From contig JANQNQ010000011.1 in assembly GCA_028279515.1 (NCBI GenBank), positions 214,427 through 278,426 of the forward strand: a stretch of DNA of 64,000 bases, in the 5' to 3' direction. Below, one piece after another: positions 57,879-64,000 of this stretch. The DNA is from Flavobacteriaceae bacterium (GTDB lineage: Bacteria > Bacteroidota > Bacteroidia > Flavobacteriales > Flavobacteriaceae). Position numbers and translations under genes: made by a program. The notes beneath the pieces are model-generated. The model was not told where the DNA came from. It saw only the letters and a list, made by a program, of their open reading frames with translations, and searched no databases. Within the stretch, counting starts at the first letter, position 1. Every line of letters begins with the position of its first letter.

Positions 57879-59417
57879 ATGAAGAGCAATACTTTCTTTA
57901 TTTTAATTTGTATTGGTATGTCGCATCTTGTTTTAACTGGACAAGAGGACGCTGATAATCCAGACAGAACATTTATTCCCGATAATCTGTACTTAAGCGG
58001 CTCATTAATGTTGGGCACAGACACGGTTGACCTGAGTGACTTTGGTTTTGACACCGTGATCATGAGAGAACACAATCTCCGCATGTTTTTCGATGATACG
58101 TCAATCGATAATAGTACTTTTCCGAAGAATGATTGGCGGTTTACGTTTAACGATCGAGGAGATGGAGGAGCCAATTACTTTTCTGTTGACGACGTGACGG
58201 CAGGAACCGTTCCTTTTCGAGTTGACGCGGGAGCTGGTGATAATGTGTTGCGTGTAGAATCAGATGGAGGTGTCGGATTGGGTACTAGGGATGACACCTA
58301 TGGGTTATACGTTGCACCAGGGGGTAAAATAGGAATAGGAAACACCGACCCAGTCCTTGAAGTACATGCGACAGGAGGGGATTCTCCCGCATTGCGTTTA
58401 GAGCAAGACAGCTCATCGGGTTTCACTCCTCAGGTGTGGGACCTAGCAGGTAATGAAAGCAACTTTTTTATACGTGATGTTACCAATGCCAGTAACATAC
58501 CTTTCACAATTAAAGTTGGTGCTCCAAGGCATTCTTTCACTATTTCCAACGAGGGAGGAATAGGCCTTGGTTTCCCTACAAGTGTTTCCACCCCTCTAAT
58601 CAATACAAATGCCGCCCTGCATTTAGGAGGAACCAATAAAGGAATGCTGTTTAACAGAATGACCACCGAACAACGCACTGCTTTTGGAGCTAATTTAGGA
58701 ACAGACGAAAACGGTATGACCGTCTACGATACAGAAAAAAACAAACTGTATGTTTGGAATGGGGCAACATGGACAGCACAGGACGACGACCAACAGTTGA
58801 TCTTCAATAGCCCTAATTTAAGCATAGCCGACGGAAACACCGTGGATCTATCACCGTTGCTTTCTGATCTTGAATCAAGAGTCACAGCATTAGAAACTGC
58901 GGCAGGTGCTAGTGGTACCGACCTGACTCCAGATTTGTTCAACTATCAAGCGGTTGTAAGGGACAATGCTGGGGATCCTTTAACTAGTACGTTAATCAAT
59001 CTAAGAATGAGCATCAACACGAGTGATAGTAACGGTTCTGAGGTCTATACCGAATTACATACAGTTACAACTAATGATAACGGAGTTGCCGAGTTTGCCA
59101 TCGGAAGCGGCATCCCTGTATTAGGAACCATTGCTGCTATCGATTGGTCAGGGAACACGCACTATTTAAAAGTTGAAATGGACGTCACCGGAGGTACGAA
59201 CTTTGAACTGGTCGGATTCACACAGTTGTTGAGTGTCCCTTATGCATTGCACGCAAAGTCAGCCGAGTCAATTGACGGAGTGAGTCGAGCAGCCGTGTCA
59301 AGCATGTTGAATGCACAGGAAGAAATAAAGGCATTGCGAAAAGAAAATGCAGAATTGAAAGCTACCCTAAATAGGGTTCTCGAACATTTAAATATGCCAG
59401 TAAATAAAGAAGACTAA
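57879..59417 (+). CDS. Secreted fibre-like protein with coiled-coil tail (tandem paralogue 1)
   Basis: The protein has 512 residues with a signal peptide (to VLTGQ). Residues ~60-250 are beta-rich (NDWRFTFNDRG, ANYFSVDDVTAGTVPFRVDA, 'GGVGLGTRDDTYGLYVAPGG') and end in a tail-fibre-like 'GMTVYDTEKNKLYVWNGATW'. A short coiled-coil stretch (~318-332) follows. The FNYQAVVRD...LLSVPYALHAKSAE module (~353-465) is shared with the gene at 1778-3430. A C-terminal coiled coil (~475-503) completes it. The next gene is a close paralogue with the same order of parts. Trimerisation is likely; the function is unknown. It has its own promoter and terminator. Confidence 0.85.
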   Translation: MKSNTFFILICIGMSHLVLTGQEDADNPDRTFIPDNLYLSGSLMLGTDTVDLSDFGFDTVIMREHNLRMFFDDTSIDNSTFPKNDWRFTFNDRGDGGANYFSVDDVTAGTVPFRVDAGAGDNVLRVESDGGVGLGTRDDTYGLYVAPGGKIGIGNTDPVLEVHATGGDSPALRLEQDSSSGFTPQVWDLAGNESNFFIRDVTNASNIPFTIKVGAPRHSFTISNEGGIGLGFPTSVSTPLINTNAALHLGGTNKGMLFNRMTTEQRTAFGANLGTDENGMTVYDTEKNKLYVWNGATWTAQDDDQQLIFNSPNLSIADGNTVDLSPLLSDLESRVTALETAAGASGTDLTPDLFNYQAVVRDNAGDPLTSTLINLRMSINTSDSNGSEVYTELHTVTTNDNGVAEFAIGSGIPVLGTIAAIDWSGNTHYLKVEMDVTGGTNFELVGFTQLLSVPYALHAKSAESIDGVSRAAVSSMLNAQEEIKALRKENAELKATLNRVLEHLNMPVNKED

Positions 59418-59453
59418 CGATAACATAGATTATGTAAGTAAGAGTGCTTTTTT

Positions 59454-59486
59454 GAATGCTTCACAACCTTGTGAAGCATTCTTTTT
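59454..59486 (+). terminator. Intrinsic terminator
   Basis: GAATGCTTCACA (59454-59465) pairs with TGTGAAGCATTC (59470-59481), a 12-bp perfect stem, followed by TTTTT. Confidence 0.92.
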
Positions 59487-59611
59487 ATCTCCAAGATTCC
59501 ATCTAATTATTTAATAGGAATGAAAACAGGGGTTTTCACGTGGCACATTTTAACATATAAAGTTTGCTTTGTTCATACATCCGATTTTTATGAACATGAA
59601 CGACACCCGAT

Positions 59612-59658
59612 TTGTCAGGTGAAATAAATGATTATTTTTGTCAGCAACTTTATCACCC
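59612..59658 (+). promoter_or_regulatory. Promoter of the second tandem fibre-like gene
   Basis: TTG (59612-59614), 18 bp, TATTTTTG (59633-59640), then after six bases ACTTTATCACCC (59647-59658), as in the paralogue's promoter. It rules out the longer frame that begins at TTG 59638. Confidence 0.75.
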
Positions 59659-59667
59659 TTTATTAAT

Positions 59668-61125
59668 ATGAGACATATACTACCCCTTACTGCTGTAATG
59701 GCAGGACTTTTTGCTATGCCTCTAATGGCGCAAGAAGATGCCGATGTACCGGCAAACCAACTTTTCACCGAAGATGTGTTTATTCAAGGTTCCTTGCAGA
59801 TAGGCTTTGACGCAGTCAACAATGGAACTTTCGGTTCTGACACGATGATCATGCGAGAGAACAACTTAAGAATGTTGTTCGATGACACATCATCTACGGC
59901 AAGTTTTCCATCCAATGATTGGAGATTTACCTTTAATGGACAAAACAATGGAGACGCCAACTATTTTTCGATAGATGATGCCACCGCTAATACGGTACCT
60001 TTTCGTATCGATGCAGGAGCAGGAAACAATGCCTTGTACATTGAATCTGGCGGTAACGTAGGATTGGGAAACAACGACCCAGCTGTAGAATTACACATCA
60101 CCGATGGTGATAGCTCAACGTTACGTTTAGAGCAAAATGGCTCGAGCGGGTTTACTCCCCAGACTTGGGACGTTGCAGGTAACGAAGCCAATTTCTTTAT
60201 CAGAGATGTGACCAATGGAAGCAAGCTTTCTTTTAGAATTCAACCTAACACCCCACAGAGCACCTTATCATTAAGGGATAATGGAGGTGTTGTAATTGGA
60301 GGCTGGAATGATGGAAATGCAAATGCGTCGCTACATTTAAGAGCTGAAAACAAAGGTTTCATGCCAAACCGAATGACCAACGCTCAGCGAACTACCTTCA
60401 CTGGTAATTTGGGGGCAGGCGATAATGGTATGACGGTTTACGATACAGATGACAATAAGTTGTATGTGTGGGACGGAACTAATTGGACCAACGATGACGA
60501 TCAACAACTCACGTTCAACAGCCCTAACTTGAGCATTGCCGACGGAAACACGGTAGACCTTTCACCGCTTCTTTCTGATTTAGAAGCAAGAGTGGCAGCG
60601 TTAGAGACTGCTGCAGGTAACTCAGGAACAGACCTCACACCAGATCAGTTCAATTACCAAGCTGTGGTAAGAGATAATTCTGGGAATCCGTTGACAAACC
60701 AACTGGTGAACTTCAGAGTAAGTATCAATACGACAAACACCAATGGGTCTGAGATCTTTACTGAATTGAAAACGATCACCACCAATGATAATGGAATTGC
60801 CGAATTTGCTATTGGTAGCGGACTTCCAATATTAGGAACTGTTGCAGCCATCGACTGGTCAGCGAGCACGCACTACTTAAAAGTGGAGATGGATACTACA
60901 GGTGGAGTAAACTTTAACCTTGTCGGATTCACACAATTATTAAGTGTGCCGTATGCATTGCATGCAAAGTCGGCCGAGTCTATTGATGGAGTGAGTAGAG
61001 CGGCCGTGGCCAACATTTCAAAGACACAAGAAGAGTTGCAAACCCTTAAGAAAGAAAATGAGAGTTTGCGTTCAGAACTTCAACAGATCAAAGAACAATT
61101 ACAGAGCTTGTTGAACAAGCAATAA
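59668..61125 (+). CDS. Secreted fibre-like protein with coiled-coil tail (tandem paralogue 2)
   Basis: The start was set to the ATG at 59668 (485 residues), beginning the signal peptide (MRHILPLTAVMAGLFAMPLM). It is colinear with the preceding gene: 'NDWRFTFNGQNNGDANYFSI', 'TVPFRIDAGAGNNALYIESG', 'GMTVYDTDDNKLYVWDGTNW', 'FNSPNLSIADGNTVDLSPLL', the FNYQAVVRD...LLSVPYALHAKSAE module and a C-terminal coiled coil (EELQTLKKENESLRSELQQI). It is slightly shorter than its neighbour because of small deletions in the middle. Tandem duplication including the promoter is the simplest explanation. The function is unknown. Confidence 0.85.
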   Translation: MRHILPLTAVMAGLFAMPLMAQEDADVPANQLFTEDVFIQGSLQIGFDAVNNGTFGSDTMIMRENNLRMLFDDTSSTASFPSNDWRFTFNGQNNGDANYFSIDDATANTVPFRIDAGAGNNALYIESGGNVGLGNNDPAVELHITDGDSSTLRLEQNGSSGFTPQTWDVAGNEANFFIRDVTNGSKLSFRIQPNTPQSTLSLRDNGGVVIGGWNDGNANASLHLRAENKGFMPNRMTNAQRTTFTGNLGAGDNGMTVYDTDDNKLYVWDGTNWTNDDDQQLTFNSPNLSIADGNTVDLSPLLSDLEARVAALETAAGNSGTDLTPDQFNYQAVVRDNSGNPLTNQLVNFRVSINTTNTNGSEIFTELKTITTNDNGIAEFAIGSGLPILGTVAAIDWSASTHYLKVEMDTTGGVNFNLVGFTQLLSVPYALHAKSAESIDGVSRAAVANISKTQEELQTLKKENESLRSELQQIKEQLQSLLNKQ

Positions 61126-61145
61126 ACGATATTGTAGATAAAGTT

Positions 61146-61172
61146 AAAGGCGGTCAAATGACCGCCTTTTTT
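61146..61172. terminator. Bidirectional intrinsic terminator
   Basis: AAAGGCGGTCA (61146-61156) pairs with TGACCGCCTTT (61159-61169), with a short AT loop and TTTT after. It separates the + strand fibre gene from the - strand Nudix gene. Confidence 0.9.
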
Positions 61173-61175
61173 ATG

Positions 61176-61736
61176 TTAAGAACTTTGGCACTGTAGTTTT
61201 ATTTTTTCAACTACCCAGTGGTAGTAGTCGTTGCGGTTTGCAACAAAATCATACGAACCCTCACCCGTTTCAACCGCTTTGAGAAAGATATTGCACGGCA
61301 CTAAGTCAACGGCACTTACTTCTTCGGTTTGCAACCTTAATTGGTCAAGAGGCACTGTAAGCTCACAGATAAATACCTGATGAAATTCATGATCTATGAG
61401 ATCTTCTGCATGCACTTTCCGGTCTTCATGAACACCGATCTTGTGTAATTTATCTTTGGTCACCGTTATGCCAATTTCTTCTTCGATTTCACGTAAGGCA
61501 GCATCAACAATGGCCTCACCAGCATGAATATGTCCAGCAACAGAGATATCCCAAAGATCCGGAAACGTGTCCTTCGAGGCAGCGCGTTTCTGAAAAAGAA
61601 TACGCTGGTCTCGCGTGTAAAACCACACATGAACCGTCGCATGCGGTAGTCCGAGACGATGCGCTTCAGCTTTAGTACGTGCATCTCCTGTTAAGCTTCC
61701 GTTAGCATTAAGTATGTCGACCCATTCTTCCTCCAT
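61176..61736 (-). CDS. Nudix hydrolase
   Basis: The protein has 186 residues. The Nudix box reads 'GHIHAGEAIVDAALREIEEE' then IGI (G-x5-E-x7-REUxEExGU is intact). The N-terminus ('EEEWVDILNANGSLTGDART', 'GLPHATVHVWFYTRDQRILF') and the C-terminal 'DFVANRNDYYHWVVEKI' fit the YfcD/isopentenyl-isomerase-like branch. It hydrolyses a nucleoside-diphosphate-linked compound; the substrate is not defined. It is followed (same strand) by the M42 peptidase gene's terminator region, so it forms its own unit downstream of that gene. Confidence 0.9.
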   Translation of the reverse strand: MEEEWVDILNANGSLTGDARTKAEAHRLGLPHATVHVWFYTRDQRILFQKRAASKDTFPDLWDISVAGHIHAGEAIVDAALREIEEEIGITVTKDKLHKIGVHEDRKVHAEDLIDHEFHQVFICELTVPLDQLRLQTEEVSAVDLVPCNIFLKAVETGEGSYDFVANRNDYYHWVVEKIKLQCQSS

Positions 61737-61750
61737 ATATCTTTAAAAAT

Positions 61751-61780
61751 AAACCCTCCGAAAGGGGAGGGTTTTGATCA
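61751..61780 (-). terminator. Intrinsic terminator of the M42 peptidase gene
   Basis: AAACCCTCC (61751-61759) pairs with GGAGGGTTT (61766-61774). On the minus strand the stem is followed by TATTTTT. Confidence 0.85.
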
Positions 61781-62869
61781 TTATTCAAAATAGCTAAAGG
61801 TCTCTCCAGCTTTGATGTTCAACAGGGTCTCATAGATAAGACGAATTACATTTTCAACATCATCTCTATGTACCGTTTCGACCGTAGTGTGCATATATCG
61901 TAGTGGCAAGGAGATCAACGCAGAAGCGACACCCCCATTGCTGTAGGCAAAAGCATCTGTATCGGTCCCTGTAAAACGAGAAGAAGCCATGCGCTGAAAC
62001 GGAATCTTCTTAGCTTCAGCCGTATCAATGATGCGCTCTCTCAATTTGTTTTGTACCGCAGGGGCATATGAGATAACAGGACCTTTTCCGATTTCGGTAT
62101 GTCCTTGTTTCTTTTTGTCGATCATTGGGGTAGTGGTGTCATGGCAAACATCAGTCACAATGGCCACGTCAGGTTTGATCGTTTGTGTGATCATTTCAGC
62201 TCCGCGAAGTCCAATTTCCTCTTGCACCGAATTAGTTATGTAAAGCCCAAACGGAAGCTTTATATCATTCTCATGAAGCAACCGAGCCACTTCAGCGATC
62301 ATAAAACCACCCGCGCGGTTGTCAATGGCACGACACACAAATTTGTCCTTATTTAAAATATGAAACTCATCTGGATACGTGATCACACAGCCTACATGAA
62401 CGCCAAGCTTTTCAACTTCCTCTTTATTCTTAGCACCAACATCAATAAAGATATTGTCCAATTTTGGCGGCTCCTCTTTAGCGCGATTACGCGTATGGAT
62501 AGCAGGCCATCCAAAAACACCTTTAACGATACCCTTCTTAGTATGAATATTGACCCACTTAGAAGGAGCGATCTGATGGTCGCTTCCCCCATTTCTAATT
62601 ACATATAATAGACCATTATCGGTGATATAGTTTACATACCAAGAAATTTCATCACTGTGCCCCTCGATCACCACTTTATACTTAGCGTCAGGATTGATGA
62701 CACCCACAGCCGTTCCGTAGGTATCCGTGATAAAGGTATCTACGTATGGTTTTAGGTAATCCATCCAGATCTTTTGACCTTCCCACTCATAACCTGTTGG
62801 CGCAGCGTTGTTTAGGTATTTTTCAAAAAAAGCAATTGATTTTTTGTTCAGTATTTTCTTTTTTGCCAT
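61781..62869 (-). CDS. M42-family aminopeptidase (glutamyl aminopeptidase/endoglucanase-like)
   Basis: The start was moved to the ATG at 62869 (362 residues, beginning MAKKKILNKK); a longer frame has a non-conserved leader. The metal ligands of M42 peptidases are visible: 'VVIEGHSDEISWYV' (H), 'CRAIDNRAGGFMIAEV' (bridging D), 'SVQEEIGLRGAE' (catalytic and binding E pair), 'AIVTDVCHDTT' (D) and 'LRYMHTTVETVHRDD' (H). It should be a cytoplasmic dinuclear-metal aminopeptidase of large oligomeric type. No signal peptide. Confidence 0.93.
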   Translation of the reverse strand: MAKKKILNKKSIAFFEKYLNNAAPTGYEWEGQKIWMDYLKPYVDTFITDTYGTAVGVINPDAKYKVVIEGHSDEISWYVNYITDNGLLYVIRNGGSDHQIAPSKWVNIHTKKGIVKGVFGWPAIHTRNRAKEEPPKLDNIFIDVGAKNKEEVEKLGVHVGCVITYPDEFHILNKDKFVCRAIDNRAGGFMIAEVARLLHENDIKLPFGLYITNSVQEEIGLRGAEMITQTIKPDVAIVTDVCHDTTTPMIDKKKQGHTEIGKGPVISYAPAVQNKLRERIIDTAEAKKIPFQRMASSRFTGTDTDAFAYSNGGVASALISLPLRYMHTTVETVHRDDVENVIRLIYETLLNIKAGETFSYFE

Positions 62870-62972
62870 TGCGAATATATTTTCGACCAAATTAACAATA
62901 TTCACACATATTTAATAGTTAAGCAAGTAGTTAATTATTAATTTTGGCTACATATTTGCAGTATACGTTTGC

Positions 62973-63659
62973 ATGAAAAAGCACATCCTATATATAATAA
63001 TGATATTGGTCTCCGGTTCGATTTACGCGCAGGTCGAGAAAGAGAAGGATACGCTCGATGACCAGCCGTTGATCATGTTCGAAGGAGACTCGATAGCCAA
63101 GAAGGCCATCGAACTCGATAGAGTGATCATTTTTCACAAGCTCAAGTTCAAAAGCAAAGAAGACCGACTTCGATACTATATATTAAAGAGAAAGACCCTA
63201 AAAGTATATCCGTATGCAAAGCTGGCCTCAGAAAGGTTGACCACACTCAATGAGCGCTTAGACCATATCAAGACCAAGCGGCAGCGTAAAAAGTATACCA
63301 AGAGGATCCAAAAGTATATAGAAGAAGAATTCTCAGCCGAGCTCAAAAAACTGACCCGAACAGAAGGGCAGATACTAGTAAAGCTCATACATCGACAAAC
63401 CGGAAAGACCGCCTTCGAGTTGGTCAAGACCTTGCGTAGCGGTTGGCGCGCCTTTTGGTACAATACCACAGCCAGCATGTTCGATATATCTTTAAAAAGA
63501 GAATACCACCCAGAAGAGGTGCAAGAAGACTATCATATAGAAGATATCTTGCAACGAGCCTTTGCCATCAAGCGCCTCGAAGAGCAACCTTCGGCCTTAG
63601 ACTTTGATTATCTAGAACTTACCGATAAATGGGATACCTCCTCGATTGAAAAAAAGTAG
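62973..63659 (+). CDS. DUF4294-family secreted protein
   Basis: The protein has 228 residues with a signal peptide ending SIYAQ. The body is helical and very basic (KRKTLKVYPYAKLASERLTT, 'TKRQRKKYTKRIQKYIEEEF', 'LTRTEGQILVKLIHRQTGKT', 'LRSGWRAFWYNTTASMFDIS'), matching DUF4294, a Bacteroidota family of unknown function often encoded beside the M42 peptidase gene, as here (divergent). The start at 62973 is supported by the signal peptide; TACGTTTG directly before it is too close to be a normal -7 box. Confidence 0.88.
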   Translation: MKKHILYIIMILVSGSIYAQVEKEKDTLDDQPLIMFEGDSIAKKAIELDRVIIFHKLKFKSKEDRLRYYILKRKTLKVYPYAKLASERLTTLNERLDHIKTKRQRKKYTKRIQKYIEEEFSAELKKLTRTEGQILVKLIHRQTGKTAFELVKTLRSGWRAFWYNTTASMFDISLKREYHPEEVQEDYHIEDILQRAFAIKRLEEQPSALDFDYLELTDKWDTSSIEKK

Positions 63660-63884
63660 TTGCACAACTAACTTTTTTTGATTAATTTTAATGCCCTTTT
63701 TGAGTTTTTTGGCGATTCGCAAAACAAGTTTGCGACCGCGCTTTTCGCGCTCGCTTTTATAACAAGTTATAAAGAGCTCAAACAAACGCTACAATCGCTA
63801 TCGCGATTTCAAGTTGTAAATACTGGGTTTTCAGGCAGTTGATTTTTGGATCAAATTTTTTTTAAATTTTTTTCAATTTGGGTA
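63660..63884. other. AT-rich spacer with palindromes upstream of the rRNA-like leader
   Basis: No gene. It contains GCGACCGCGC...GCGCTCGC (63752-63774, hairpin), CGCTATCGCGAT (63797-63808) and a T/A-rich tract (63854-63880) that may act as an UP-like element. Confidence 0.6.
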
Positions 63885-64000
63885 TTGTAAAATCGAAAAC
63901 CCGTCATATATTTGCACCCGCTTTGAGAGAGAAGCGAGAGTTTAAGAAGTTCATTGGAATACTGGAAGAATTAAGTACAACAAGTACAGACGAGGCGTGC
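63885..64000 (+). promoter_or_regulatory. Strong promoter and leader, probably of an rRNA operon (16S lies beyond the window)
   Basis: TTG (63885-63887), 19 bp, TATATTTG (63907-63914), preceded by a T/A tract. The transcribed leader reads GCACCCGCTTTGAGAGAGAA and later AAGAAGTTCATTGGAATACT. I recognise these as typical of the leader before flavobacterial rRNA operons. The structural rRNA itself is not in the window. Confidence 0.7.

Overview
The window looks like chromosomal DNA of a gliding, probably marine member of the Flavobacteriaceae (Bacteroidota). The evidence is promoters of the TTG-N17-23-TAnnTTTG type, gldF/gldG beside dnaN, many secreted proteins with Bacteroidota-type modules, FecI/FecR/TonB-receptor signalling, and proteins of the DUF4294, DUF4870 and DUF4856 types. 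It holds 42 supported protein genes (one cut by the left edge). It ends in what looks like the promoter and leader of an rRNA operon. I see no tRNA, CRISPR array, transposase or prophage.

Layout. 1-10.7 kb: secreted multidomain proteins, a membrane-spanning propeller/Y_Y_Y sensor with a cytoplasmic HTH, and a soluble stand-alone copy of an HTH output domain. 10.8-17.1 kb: an iron-uptake-like locus (DUF4856 lipoprotein, imelysin-like lipoprotein, HTTM/vitamin-K-carboxylase homologue, TonB receptor). 17.1-18.8 kb: repeat-rich spacers and a DUF6438 lipoprotein. 18.8-22.8 kb: ECF sigma factor, FecR anti-sigma factor and an STN-TonB receptor. 22.9-28.9 kb, minus strand: LytS-type kinase, Kelch protein, SUMF1-like protein, retropepsin-like protease and AraC regulator. 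29-39.5 kb: housekeeping genes (mnmE, dnaN, gldG, gldF, a methyltransferase, a DUF62 protein, phoH, purC). 39.6-57.6 kb: an amidohydrolase, a NarL-type two-component system flanked by two large surface-protein genes, a TPR-HTH sensor, an LRR protein and an FG-GAP/ASPIC protein. 57.9-63.7 kb: tandem paralogous secreted coiled-coil proteins, a Nudix hydrolase, an M42 peptidase and a DUF4294 protein.

How it fits together. Four large secreted proteins (ends at 1189, 6986, 48814 and 54411) share one C-terminal module of about 255 residues with two EF-hand/dockerin-like loops. Each of their genes is followed by the same small hairpin with an AGAAGGGG-like loop, and an intrinsic terminator follows a few bases later. 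The two-component genes at 40.8-43.5 kb and both neighbouring surface-protein genes carry a 16-bp palindrome, GTAGGGT-NN-ACCCTAC. In all three promoters it lies exactly 23 bp upstream of the -7 element, which points to a compact local regulon. A different direct repeat, TGTCC(C)-N5/6-TGTCCC, follows both membrane-HTH sensor genes at a nearly fixed distance from the next promoter. These three signals, and a 146-bp inverted-repeat element at 18.25 kb, are the least explained structures here. All function calls come from reading the sequence; no database search was possible.
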